Translations under genes and position numbers: made by a program
NCBI GenBank assembly: GCA_040005635.1
Contig: JBDTYM010000008.1
Span: forward strand, 4,506 to 68,505
Direction: 5' to 3'
Source: Dokdonella_A sp040005635
GTDB taxonomy: Bacteria; Pseudomonadota; Gammaproteobacteria; Xanthomonadales; Rhodanobacteraceae
DNA length: 64,000 nt
Notes under the pieces: generated by a model
What the model saw: only the letters and a program-made list of their open reading frames with translations
The model's database searches: none
Told to the model about the DNA's origin: nothing
In this document: in pieces, positions 43,972 through 52,379 of the stretch
How the letters are laid out: each line of letters begins with the position of its first letter
Numbering within the stretch: position 1 is the first letter of the stretch

Positions 43972-46320
43972 ATGAGCTTTCGACTGAGGCTAGCTCTCCT
44001 GTTCGTCACGACGCTGGTCGCGGTGCAGGTGTTCACGGCCGTATTGGTTTACGAAGTCGCGCGGCGCGGCGTGATTGCCGAAGGCGAGCATCAGCTCGTC
44101 GCACAGGCGGATGCGGTCAGCCGTCAGCTCGACGATATTTCCGATCGCGTCGCCGACAACGTCCACCTGCTGTCACTGGACTATGCGCTGCGCACCGCCA
44201 TAGCGCAGCGGGACGAAGGGACCGTGTATTCCGCGTTGCGCAATCACGGCAGGCGGATTGGCGCGACGCGCATGCTGCTGATTGGACTCGATGGTACGGT
44301 GCGCTCGGATACATCAGAGCTGAACGTGGCCGCGAAACCATTTCCGTTTCCCGATCTGATCGATGTCGCGTTCGCACATCCGGCCGCAGCCGTCGTCGCG
44401 CTCGAGGGCAAAGCCTATTGGATGATCGTCGTCCCGATCTATGCTCCTGCACCCGTAGCGCTGATTGCCGCGGGCATTCCCGTCGACGATGCGCTGCTAG
44501 CCCACCTGCAGCAAATGTCTTCCGTGCCCAATTCGCTGGAACTCATTTTCAAGGACGATCGCGGAAGCTGGGTCGACATGGCGCACAGCGGTCGCCTGGC
44601 AATTGCCGCCGAGCTGATGCGCAATCGATCCGAATTGCCGTTGCAGCCGACCGTCGTTCGAGTGAACGGCCGTGAGTATGTGGCGTTGGCGCAGCGTCTC
44701 AAGGAGTCCGAACGTGGCGCGTCGGTGGCCGTATTGCTCGCCTATTCGCTCGATGACGCCTTGTTTCCGTACAGAACCGTCGCATACGCCTGGGCCGGTC
44801 TTCTCTTGTTGGGTCTCGCCGCCGGCTTGATCGGAGCGATGGCGATGGCGCGCAGCGTGGCGCGCCCGATCGAGGCGCTGGCCGAGACTGCCCGTCGCAT
44901 TGAAGCGGGCGACTACACGGCGGATCCGCCCGCGCGGGGGCGCGGTGAAATCGGTCAGCTGGCCGGCGCATTCACGCGAATGACGCAGGCCATTTCCGAG
45001 CGCGAGGCGCACATCCACTATCAGGCGATGCACGACGCCGTCACGACGCTGCCAAATCGTCATGCGGTCGAACTGACAATGCGCAAATCGCTGAGTGAAG
45101 AGCCCGCACAAGGCGCGTTGCTGCTGGCAGGATTGATGAGGTTGCCGGAAATCATCCAGACGGTTGGGCATGCGATCGGCGATCGCGCCATGCGCGATGC
45201 CAGCAAACGACTGCAGGTTCTTTGCGCGCATGCCGCGGTGGCGCGCGCGACCGATACGCAATTCGCGATCTGGCTTCCTCACACACTGCTTGAAGACGCC
45301 GTGGCGATGGCCACGCGCATCGTCGAAACGCTCTCTGGCGCTTATCGGGAATCGGGCCTGTCGCTGGATACGGCTCCTGCCGTCGGCATTGCGCTCGCAC
45401 CTGCCCACGGCCACGAAGCCGACCTTTTGCTGCGCCGCGCGGAAGTGGCGCTGATGAACGCGACGGGGAAAGAACACGCCGTCGCGGTCTACGAGGCGGC
45501 GACCGATCCGCACCGATCTGAAAGGCTCGGTCTGATGGGGGATCTTCGCGCGGCGCTCGAAGGAGATCAGCTGCTGCTCTGTTATCAGCCGAAGCTGACG
45601 TTATCGACCAACACGATCGACGAAGTGGAAGCGTTGCTGCGTTGGCGGCATCCGACGCGGGGACTTCTGTTCCCGGACGCATTCATTGAACTGGCGGAGC
45701 AAACCGGCAACATTCGCGCGCTCAGTCGTTGGGTGATCGATCGCAGTGTGGCGCAGGCTGCGAAGTGGAATCGCGGCGGCCGTCCTGTGCGTGTCTCGAT
45801 CAATCTTTCCGCGCGCGATCTGGACGACATCGCCTTGCCTGAACTGGTGCAAGACACGCTCGATCGTCATCGAGTGGATCCGCGCCATGTTGTCGTCGAG
45901 CTCACCGAGAGCGCCGTGATCAGCAAGCCGGAAGCGGCGATCGAAATATTCAATCGCCTCGCGGAATACGGCGTTGAGCTCGCCGTCGACGACTTCGGTA
46001 TCGGCCATTCGTCATTTGCCTACCTGCGACGTCTGCCCGTTCGCGAACTGAAGATCGACCGTCTGTTCACGGGCGAAGTGACGGGCAGTTCACGCGATCA
46101 GGTGCTGCTGCAGTCGATGGTCGAGTTCGGCCATCGGCTGGGCTATCGCGTGACGGCAGAAGGGGTGGAAGACGGGCGCACGCTCAATTTCCTGCGCAAG
46201 ATCGGTTGCGATCACGTGCAGGGTTATCACATTGCAAAAGCCGGTGATGCGCCCTCGATTGAACGCATGTTGGATGCCCGATCATTGCCCAGCGCGATCT
46301 TGCGCGAAAGGGCGTCGTGA
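43972..46320 (+). CDS. Membrane sensor with degenerate GGDEF and intact EAL domain
   Basis: The 782-residue protein has an N-terminal helix (residues 8-28), a periplasmic Cache-like domain (about 30-265), a second membrane span (about 266-288), a HAMP segment (RPIEALAETARRIEAGDY), a GGDEF domain (about 350-505) and an EAL domain (about 520-765). The diguanylate cyclase site reads TDTQF instead of GGDEF and should be inactive. The EAL domain keeps EALLRWRHP, NLSARD, ELTESA, DDFGIG, LKIDR and EGVE, so c-di-GMP hydrolysis is likely. It sits between the cupredoxin and an outer-membrane protein, suggesting periplasmic redox or metal sensing. Confidence 0.9.
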   Translation: MSFRLRLALLFVTTLVAVQVFTAVLVYEVARRGVIAEGEHQLVAQADAVSRQLDDISDRVADNVHLLSLDYALRTAIAQRDEGTVYSALRNHGRRIGATRMLLIGLDGTVRSDTSELNVAAKPFPFPDLIDVAFAHPAAAVVALEGKAYWMIVVPIYAPAPVALIAAGIPVDDALLAHLQQMSSVPNSLELIFKDDRGSWVDMAHSGRLAIAAELMRNRSELPLQPTVVRVNGREYVALAQRLKESERGASVAVLLAYSLDDALFPYRTVAYAWAGLLLLGLAAGLIGAMAMARSVARPIEALAETARRIEAGDYTADPPARGRGEIGQLAGAFTRMTQAISEREAHIHYQAMHDAVTTLPNRHAVELTMRKSLSEEPAQGALLLAGLMRLPEIIQTVGHAIGDRAMRDASKRLQVLCAHAAVARATDTQFAIWLPHTLLEDAVAMATRIVETLSGAYRESGLSLDTAPAVGIALAPAHGHEADLLLRRAEVALMNATGKEHAVAVYEAATDPHRSERLGLMGDLRAALEGDQLLLCYQPKLTLSTNTIDEVEALLRWRHPTRGLLFPDAFIELAEQTGNIRALSRWVIDRSVAQAAKWNRGGRPVRVSINLSARDLDDIALPELVQDTLDRHRVDPRHVVVELTESAVISKPEAAIEIFNRLAEYGVELAVDDFGIGHSSFAYLRRLPVRELKIDRLFTGEVTGSSRDQVLLQSMVEFGHRLGYRVTAEGVEDGRTLNFLRKIGCDHVQGYHIAKAGDAPSIERMLDARSLPSAILRERAS

Positions 46321-47534
46321 GCGCCCGGCGGAATCCGGCCGGCCTGCTGCTGGCGATGGTCACCTGTGCGAACGCGCAGGACGCGAGTGTGCATGGCTAT
46401 CTGGATTGTCGCCTGCTGGCGCCTTCGTCCAGTACGAGCTGGGCAGAAGGCGGTCTCGGAAAGACGCGTTTTGGTGGCGGTGACTTCCGAGCATCCTGCG
46501 TGCAGGGCGGCTTGGTTGGCACATGGCAGGTTGTTCCGTCGGTATTGGCTGTCGCGGATATCCAGTACGAGACGTCGGGCCCCGACACCGCGTCGGTGCT
46601 CGAGGCCTATCTGCGCTATCGGCCCGTCTCGACGACGCCGCTGCGCGCGTCGGTGAAGCTGGGCGAATTCTTCCCCCCGATCTCGCTCGAAAACAGTGCC
46701 ATCGGATGGACCAGTCCATGGACGCTGACGCCATCGGCCATCAACAGCTGGGTTGGAGAAGAGCTGCGCAGCATCGGTTTGGAGGGACAACTCGAATGGC
46801 GCGGCCAAGCTGATTCGGTCACCGGCGTCACGGCGCTCATGCGCAGCAATGATCCGGCGGGAGAACTCCTCGCAGCCCGGGGATGGGCCTTGAGCGATCT
46901 GACGTCGGGACTCGGTACCCGCGTGCGCGAGCCAGACGTGTATGCGATCGACAACCACGCCAGGGTTCCGCTGCGATTCAATCCATTCCTCGAGAACGAT
47001 GGAAGACTCGGCTGGTACGCTGGGGGAAGCTGGCAAGCGCCCGGCACTGCTCGCATCACATTGCTTCGCTACGACAATCGGGCTGATCCCTCGACGCACA
47101 GCGATGGCGCTTCTCCCGTTTTCAGCTGGCGAACGCGATTCTGGAGCGCAGGCGCCGAAGCCGATTGGCAGAACTTCGTCATCCTCGCGCAGGCGGTGAC
47201 CGGCTCGACCGAGATTGCTCCGCTGCCGACGTTCAGTTCAACGACGGACTTCCGTGCCGCCTACGTACTGTTGGGATGGTCCGTCGAGCCATGGCGGGTC
47301 GCCGTGCGCGTGGATACGTTTGCGACCGCGCAACTGCCGAGAACGCTGGCCGACCGCACGCGAGAACACGGCAACGCAGCCACGATCGCTCTGAATTGGC
47401 GGCCCGTCGCATGGCTGCGGCTGACCACCGAGTTCGTGGCGGTGCGCAGTGATCGCAACCAGCGGATCGAGGCCGGGATTTCACCGCAGCAGACCGATCG
47501 ACAATTCCAGATCGGAGCACGCTTGCTGTTCTGA
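46317..47534 (+). CDS. Outer-membrane beta-barrel protein of the EAL operon
   Basis: The 405-residue protein starts with GTG overlapping the EAL stop (GTGA), which shows translational coupling. It has a short signal region (LLLAMVTCANAQ) and many alternating, aromatic-ended strands (FSWRTRFWSAGAEADWQNFVIL, FRAAYVLLGWSVEPWRVAVRVD). It ends in QFQIGARLLF, with the terminal phenylalanine typical of outer-membrane barrels. A porin-like barrel role is inferred; no known porin family is recognised. Confidence 0.8.
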   Translation: MSARRNPAGLLLAMVTCANAQDASVHGYLDCRLLAPSSSTSWAEGGLGKTRFGGGDFRASCVQGGLVGTWQVVPSVLAVADIQYETSGPDTASVLEAYLRYRPVSTTPLRASVKLGEFFPPISLENSAIGWTSPWTLTPSAINSWVGEELRSIGLEGQLEWRGQADSVTGVTALMRSNDPAGELLAARGWALSDLTSGLGTRVREPDVYAIDNHARVPLRFNPFLENDGRLGWYAGGSWQAPGTARITLLRYDNRADPSTHSDGASPVFSWRTRFWSAGAEADWQNFVILAQAVTGSTEIAPLPTFSSTTDFRAAYVLLGWSVEPWRVAVRVDTFATAQLPRTLADRTREHGNAATIALNWRPVAWLRLTTEFVAVRSDRNQRIEAGISPQQTDRQFQIGARLLF

Positions 47535-47662
47535 AAAACCGGTGTCGCTTGCCGTACCGCGGCAGCCGCCTCGTCGCGCATTGTCTGGCTTGGGTCAATC
47601 GGCACATACCAGGTGCTCGCATCAGCGGTAGGCTCGTCGCATCATCCGCTGGAGCATCTGCA

Positions 47663-48817
47663 ATGCGATTCATTGGGTTGCTGGGAGCAATGGTCTGCTT
47701 CGGTGCAATGCTGGGCATGTCGAGTGCGGCCAACGATGACGCGACGAAGGTGGCGCCCGTGTTCACGCGGCAGAGTGCGCGCGACATCATCGCGAATTCC
47801 CGCAAGATCGTGAGTGGGCATGGGATCGAGACGCAGCTCGAGATTCCGGTCAATGGCACCCGGCAGTGGATCTCGGTGCGCGGCAATGATGCCCGCAATC
47901 CGATCCTGCTGTTTCTGCACGGCGGACCGGCCTCGCCGGACATGCCGCTGGCCTATACCTTCCAGACACCATGGGAGGACTACTTCACCGTGGTGCAGTG
48001 GGACCAGCGCGGCGCCGGCAAGACCTACGCGGCGAACGCTGCCACACAGACCGGGTCGAGCATGACCGTGGCGAAGATGACGGCGGATGCCGAAGAGGTT
48101 GTCTCCTACCTGCGTCGCACCTACCACAAGCAGAAGATCTTCCTGCTCGGTCATTCCTGGGGCTCACTGCTCGGCATTCGCGTGGCGCAGGCGCATCCGG
48201 AATGGTTCTACGCCTACATCGGCGTCGGGCAGATCGTGAACATGCGTCGGAGCGAAGCGGAAGGCTACCGCTTTGCGCTGCGCGAAGCGAAGGCACACGA
48301 CAACAAGCAAGCTTTGCGCGATCTCGCCAGCATTGCGCCGTACCCGTCCCCGGATAAACCGATCGACTTCGCTTCGATCGTCAAGCAGCGCAAGTGGCTC
48401 GAATACTACGGTGGACTGGCGTGGGGACGCGCGAACTTCCAGTACGACGTCGAGGCGGAAACATTGTCGCCCGAGTACAGCGATCATGATCTTGCCGCGA
48501 TTGACGACGGCAGTGCCTTCTCGATGCGCTATCTGCTCGGGCCGCTCAGTGAGGCTGACTTCACCCACGCGACGCACTTCGATCTACCGGTGCTGCTCTT
48601 CATCGGACGGCACGATTATTCGGTCTCGCACGAGGTTGCCGCGCAATGGTTCGCCACGCTGCAGGCGCCCGCCAAGAAGCTGGTGTGGTTCGAGGATTCG
48701 GCGCATATGGTGATGCAGGAGCAGCCGGGGCGTTTCCTTGCGCACCTGCTCAACGACGCCCGCCCGTATGCCGTGAAGGCGGGCGATGTGGCGCCGGATG
48801 AGGTCGTCGAGCAGTGA
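47663..48817 (+). CDS. Proline iminopeptidase-like alpha/beta hydrolase, exported
   Basis: The 384-residue protein has a signal peptide (residues 1-22). The alpha/beta hydrolase fold is complete: oxyanion HGGPASPDMPL, VQWDQRGAGKTY, the nucleophile serine in LLGHSWGSLLG, an aspartate in FIGRHDYSV and histidine in EDSAHMVMQEQP. HGGPA and GQRGxG-type motifs are those of prolyl aminopeptidases (S33). GGAG precedes the ATG. Export suggests a periplasmic peptidase or esterase. It stands 128 bp after the barrel gene and is probably separate. Confidence 0.88.
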   Translation: MRFIGLLGAMVCFGAMLGMSSAANDDATKVAPVFTRQSARDIIANSRKIVSGHGIETQLEIPVNGTRQWISVRGNDARNPILLFLHGGPASPDMPLAYTFQTPWEDYFTVVQWDQRGAGKTYAANAATQTGSSMTVAKMTADAEEVVSYLRRTYHKQKIFLLGHSWGSLLGIRVAQAHPEWFYAYIGVGQIVNMRRSEAEGYRFALREAKAHDNKQALRDLASIAPYPSPDKPIDFASIVKQRKWLEYYGGLAWGRANFQYDVEAETLSPEYSDHDLAAIDDGSAFSMRYLLGPLSEADFTHATHFDLPVLLFIGRHDYSVSHEVAAQWFATLQAPAKKLVWFEDSAHMVMQEQPGRFLAHLLNDARPYAVKAGDVAPDEVVEQ

Positions 48818-49161
48818 GCTGGGGCAAGTGGACGAAGCCGCGCAGTCGATATGCATGCTCAGGCGCAACATTGTCGGCAATGGCACCCTCGATGGCGCGA
48901 GGCACAGTTTTCTGCGCGCGACTTAAAATCAGCGCCGCACCCAGCGCCACAAACCTTGAGCGGCGTGATTCGAAAAAAATAAGGCCGCGCCGCGGGATCA
49001 GGCGGCGCGGCCCAGCGGATAGTACGAGCGCTATCCCAATGCGAGCCGGGAGTGAGCGCGCTTAGGCGGGTTGCGGCCCGACTCCCTTTGACTAGAACGT
49101 AAAAAGGCGGAAAACTCGGTCATGCTTCGGCGCGCGGCCCTATGCGCTCGCGTGAACTCCG
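48818..49161. other. Intergenic region holding a minus-strand terminator
   Basis: The region between convergent genes has no coding potential I can support. It contains the terminator at 48973-49012 that serves the two minus-strand small genes. Confidence 0.5.
48973..49012 (-). terminator. Strong intrinsic terminator
   Basis: A perfect 11-bp stem GGCCGCGCCGC (48983-48993) / GCGGCGCGGCC (49002-49012) with an 8-nt loop is followed on the minus strand by TTATTTTTTT. It ends transcripts of the small genes at 49162-49680. Confidence 0.88.
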
Positions 49162-49386
49162 TCAAACCCTGTGCAAGCCCCTCGACTCGAACAACTGATC
49201 GATGCGAGCCAACAGGCTGTGCCGATCGACCGCTTCAAAACTGAGCGTGGCTCGATCCAGGTGTTGCCTGTCGACGTTGACGGCGGAGACGCCGCGGATC
49301 GATCGCAGCATCGCGGCCGCATCCGTTCCGATGAGGTACGAGCCGTAAGAGGCCAGATACCGCTCCACCATGATTGTTGCGCGCAT
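49162..49386 (-). CDS. Small protein of unknown function
   Basis: This 74-residue protein reads MRATIMVERYLASYGSYLIG and ends ARIDQLFESRGLHRV. I do not recognise it. AAGGAG six bases before the ATG and the terminator downstream make expression likely. It follows a zinc-ribbon gene by about 18 bp in the same direction. Alternating hydrophobic residues suggest an alpha/beta fold of the ferredoxin-like kind, but this is weak. Confidence 0.65.
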   Translation of the reverse strand: MRATIMVERYLASYGSYLIGTDAAAMLRSIRGVSAVNVDRQHLDRATLSFEAVDRHSLLARIDQLFESRGLHRV

Positions 49387-49404
49387 ATCAATCTCCTTGC
49401 CGGA

Positions 49405-49680
49405 TCACGGGCGATCGCGAGTGAGGCGATCATGTGGAAAGTAGATCTCCGGACAAGCCGGTATCAGGTCCGCGCCGGCTCTCGCGTCGGCCTCCCGGAA
49501 TTGCCGAAACTCGCCCAGTTCGCCGCACCCCATGCAGCGCATCTCTGCATCGACCCGCAATTCGCAGTCGATGGTCGCGTTGCGCTTACAGCGAGGACAT
49601 TTCAGATTCGGGCGTCGGGCGAGAGCCGACCTGCCGCACAGGATCGACGACGTAGCGACAAACTCAGTGATGTCCTGCAC
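49405..49680 (-). CDS. Small zinc-ribbon protein
   Basis: The 91-residue protein starts with GTG (GGGAG six bases upstream). It has the zinc-ribbon pattern C-P-R-C at about 28-31 and C-M-G-C at about 49-52, with an extra cysteine at about 39. It resembles the protein at 37455 in spacing but not in overall sequence. It is followed by the 74-residue gene and the terminator, so the two likely form a small operon. Confidence 0.7.
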   Translation of the reverse strand: MQDITEFVATSSILCGRSALARRPNLKCPRCKRNATIDCELRVDAEMRCMGCGELGEFRQFREADARAGADLIPACPEIYFPHDRLTRDRP

Positions 49681-50230
49681 GACGCACTCCCATTCCCGTC
49701 ATCCAACGTGCGCTATCGAAGCTGAATGGGGAGAGGTGAAGACAGCTTCACGTGCGCACGCGCCCGCTGGGAAGTCTTTCGAGGTCGCAGAAAGAGTTTC
49801 CATCCGTCGCTCCTTGTTGATTCGCTGAAGAGCGAATGGCACGCCACCCTCGAAAGGCAATTGACTCGATGCACGTCGATGCGGGTGGGGCGCGTCCGCT
49901 CGCGCCGTCGTCGGAGTGTATCCGCTGATGGCGGCGACCCTCGGAAACCCCGTTGCGCGACATCGCTACCAAGCGATCGAACGAGAGCCGCTCGAAAGGG
50001 CAGACCGACGCGACTGCGCGCCGCGAAAAAAATCGGGCTCGACATTGGTACGAGCCCGACAATCGTTTTGTCAGGTATCGCTTCGCGGCGCTCACGCGCG
50101 GCGTCGTTGCAGGCGACCGCCTCGGGGATCTTGGCGGACGCCTCTGAAGTTTCCAACGATCGAGATGAAGGATCCGTCAACGCCCCTGCGCGGACGCCGC
50201 GCGCTTGGCACGCGCTCTGTCGTTCGCCTT
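49681..50230. other. Intergenic region with tetR-side terminator
   Basis: About 550 bp with no supported gene. It holds the minus-strand terminator at 50026-50059; the sequence from there up to 50230 is the former 3' flank of tetR, now separated from it by the MITE-like element. Confidence 0.45.
50026..50059 (-). terminator. Intrinsic terminator, probably for tetR
   Basis: The stem CGGGCTCG (50034-50041) / CGAGCCCG (50051-50058), extendable by one T-A pair, with a 9-nt loop, is followed on the minus strand by seven Ts. It lies downstream of tetR and was probably its terminator before the palindromic element inserted. Confidence 0.8.
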
Positions 50231-50395
50231 CTAGTGTCCTGTCTCACAAGTAGCGCGAAGAAATTCCGGATGGATTTCGGCGCGAGACAAGGCGCGAGGA
50301 GGAGCCATAGCGGGGCTATGGTGACGACGAGCAACGCGGTATCGCGGCGAAAGACGCCGGAATTATTTGATGGTACTTGTGAGACAGGACACTAG
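50231..50395. mobile_element. 165-bp palindromic MITE-like element
   Basis: The ends are perfect 22-bp terminal inverted repeats, CTAGTGTCCTGTCTCACAAG plus TA at 50231-50252 and its complement at 50374-50395. Inside, AATTCCGG/CCGGAATT repeats and a central hairpin CCATAGC (50305-50311) / GCTATGG (50315-50321) are centred on 50313, the exact midpoint. It encodes no transposase, so it is a non-autonomous element. CTAG at both ends fits a TA or CTAG target duplication. Its right end supplies the tetR stop codon TAG. Confidence 0.85.
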
Positions 50396-50976
50396 CGGGC
50401 CACGGCAGCGTCCACCAGGACTGCGGCCGTCGTGCGCGCCACGATGGCCGCCTGCGGATTGCGATCGATATAGGCGGACATCGAAGCTCCGTCGTAGAGC
50501 GATACCAGCTGCAAGCCCAACAAGTTCGGATCGGCAGCGCCTGCGTCAAGCGCGAGTTGCGTGAACAAAGCCCGTGTCCATGCGCGCGATTCGTCGACAG
50601 CGGCCTTTACGCTGCTCTCGGGTTTTGCCTCGGCGCCAGCACGTGCGAACGCGCAACCGCTGAACTTCGGATTCGCCGCGTACTCGGCGAATGCATCGAA
50701 AAGACTGAGGATCTTCTCCCGCGGATGCTCGTGCAGGGCGATTCGCTCGCGCATGCGGATCTGTCGAAGTTCGTGACGGCGTTGGAGGTAGCAGCGAACC
50801 AGTTCCTCCTTGCTGCCGAACACGTCGTAGAGCGAAGCCTTGGCGACGCCGGCGCGCTCGATGACGCGGTCGATGCCGACGGTTTGGATGCCCTCCGAAT
50901 AGAACAGCTCATCGGCGGCGTCGAGCAGCCGATCCCTGGCGGATCGGCGCTCGTTAGTGGCGGTTTTGGCGTTCAT
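50392..50976 (-). CDS. TetR family repressor
   Basis: The 194-residue protein has an N-terminal helix-turn-helix: ARDRLLDAADELFYSEGIQTVGI then ERAGVAKASLYDVFGSKEELV. The C-terminal domain is of the TetR_C type with GCAFARAGAEAK. It is divergent from an MFS exporter over two palindromic operators and probably represses both. The stop TAG lies inside the terminal repeat of the adjacent MITE-like element; the native stop was likely the same TAG. Confidence 0.92.
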   Translation of the reverse strand: MNAKTATNERRSARDRLLDAADELFYSEGIQTVGIDRVIERAGVAKASLYDVFGSKEELVRCYLQRRHELRQIRMRERIALHEHPREKILSLFDAFAEYAANPKFSGCAFARAGAEAKPESSVKAAVDESRAWTRALFTQLALDAGAADPNLLGLQLVSLYDGASMSAYIDRNPQAAIVARTTAAVLVDAAVAR

Positions 50977-50979
50977 CGC

Positions 50980-51007
50980 TTGACAATAACAGACAGGTCT
51001 GTATGAT
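50980..51007 (+). promoter_or_regulatory. Promoter of the MFS exporter
   Basis: The -35 TTGACA (50980-50985) and -10 TATGAT (51002-51007) are separated by 16 bp, one mismatch from consensus. The first operator (50989-51002) fills the spacer, so bound repressor would block RNA polymerase. On the opposite strand TTGAAT-N17-TATTGT could serve tetR, with transcription starting almost at its ATG. Confidence 0.75.
50989..51002. promoter_or_regulatory. TetR operator 1
   Basis: The perfect dyad ACAGAC-AG-GTCTGT lies between the -35 and -10 of the exporter promoter. It is one of two near-identical sites in the tetR/MFS intergenic region. Confidence 0.8.
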
Positions 51008-51022
51008 TCAACTTATCAGCAG

Positions 51023-51036
51023 ACAGACCTGTCTGT
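51023..51036. promoter_or_regulatory. TetR operator 2
   Basis: The perfect dyad ACAGAC-CT-GTCTGT starts 34 bp after operator 1. It lies in the exporter leader, upstream of its GGAG ribosome site. The two identical half-site sets indicate binding by the same repressor. Confidence 0.8.
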
Positions 51037-51055
51037 TTTATATCGGAGATGCCCC

Positions 51056-52357
51056 GTGCCCAGCACGACCATCGGTAGTGCCGCGCGTTCGTCACGCTCC
51101 CTAAGCGGCGGCGTCGAAGCGCATCCAGTGAGCGAAGCTCTTGAAGCGGCGCCAGAACCGGCAAACAGGCTGCGCCATCGTCCGCTCTCGCCGACCGTCG
51201 CCTTCTTTCTGCTGGCGTCGATCACGGTTTCCTTTCTCGCAGGCTCCAGCGCGCCGACGCCCCTGTACGCGACCTACCAGGCGCAGTGGGGTTTCTCGCC
51301 AATCGTCGTGACGGTCATCTTCGGCATTTACGCGCTCGCGGTGCTGGTTGCCCTGCTGCTGGCCGGTCGATTGTCGGATCATCTCGGTCGCAGGCCGGTG
51401 CTGCTTGCGACGATCGCAGCCCAGGCGCTGACGATGTTGTTGTTCGCGACAGCGGACAGCGTGACGCAACTGCTGGTTGCCCGTGTCCTGCAAGGTCTGG
51501 CTGCGGGCGCGGCCGTCGCCGCCGTCGGCGCCGGCATGCTGGATCTGGATCGGACGCGAGGCACGGTCGCCAACGCCGTGGCGCCCGCTTTCGGAACAGC
51601 CACGGGAGGCATCCTCGCCGGCTTGATGGTGCAATACCTGCCGGCGCCGACCCATCTGATCTATGCGTTTCTCGGCGTAGTCCTGGTCTTCCAGGGCATC
51701 GGCGTTGTGCTGATGGCCGAGACGATCTCGCCACGCCGAGGTGCGCTCGCTTCGCTCAAGCCGCAATTCAAGCTTCCTGCGGCCACGCGCGAACCGCTGT
51801 TGTTGGCGATACCGATCCTGGTCGCCAGCTGGGCGCTCGCCGGTTTCTATGGTTCATTGGGTCCGATGCTCGTGCGTAACATGACGGGTTCCAATTCGCC
51901 CCTGCTGGGAGGCCTCGCCCTGTTTGCGCTCGCCTGCAGCGCGGGCATTTCGGTGTTGGCGCTGCAGCAGCGCGAGGCGCGGGCAATGATGAGCTTCGGC
52001 GCGCTGGCCTTGATCGTCGGTGTCGGCATTTCGATGGCGAGTCTGCCTTTCCATGCACTCGGCGTGTTCTTCATCGGAACCGTTGTCGCCGGAGTTGGCT
52101 TCGGCGCGGGATTCCAGGGCGGCGTGCGCACCATCCTGCCATTTGCAGCGCCGCACGAGCGCGCCGGCGTGCTGTCGCTGATCTTCATCGTGTCGTATCT
52201 GGCGATGGGTTTGCCGGCGATCGTCGCAGGAGTTTTCGTCGCGCGTCATGGCGACATCCTGACAACGGCGCAAGGATTCGGGACCGTCGTCATCGCGCTG
52301 GCAGCGCTGGCGTTGATCGGCAGCGTGACGCGCAGCGTCACCCGGCGAAATGCTTAG
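51056..52357 (+). CDS. MFS exporter controlled by TetR
   Basis: The 433-residue protein has about 12 spans. A cytoplasmic N-terminal tail of about 45 residues precedes the first helix. Motif A is AGRLSDHLGRRPVLL, and RVLQGLAAGAAVAAVGAG and SLIFIVSYLAMGLPAIVAG are typical of YcaD/DHA1-type exporters. GTG 51056 has GGAG seven bases upstream. It is transcribed from a promoter carrying two TetR operators, so it is likely induced by its substrate. Confidence 0.9.
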   Translation: MPSTTIGSAARSSRSLSGGVEAHPVSEALEAAPEPANRLRHRPLSPTVAFFLLASITVSFLAGSSAPTPLYATYQAQWGFSPIVVTVIFGIYALAVLVALLLAGRLSDHLGRRPVLLATIAAQALTMLLFATADSVTQLLVARVLQGLAAGAAVAAVGAGMLDLDRTRGTVANAVAPAFGTATGGILAGLMVQYLPAPTHLIYAFLGVVLVFQGIGVVLMAETISPRRGALASLKPQFKLPAATREPLLLAIPILVASWALAGFYGSLGPMLVRNMTGSNSPLLGGLALFALACSAGISVLALQQREARAMMSFGALALIVGVGISMASLPFHALGVFFIGTVVAGVGFGAGFQGGVRTILPFAAPHERAGVLSLIFIVSYLAMGLPAIVAGVFVARHGDILTTAQGFGTVVIALAALALIGSVTRSVTRRNA

Positions 52358-52379
52358 TGCCGAACGCCCGAAGCAAAGC

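Noticed and set aside
42741..44036. A 431-residue minus-strand frame over the cupredoxin gene
   Set aside because: It is antisense to the cupredoxin gene and has no domain; the plus strand has a signal peptide and copper motif.
50231..50395. A tetR attenuator or intrinsic terminator instead of a mobile element
   Set aside because: There is no T-run after the palindrome, the ends are perfect 22-bp repeats, and a proper terminator lies further on.
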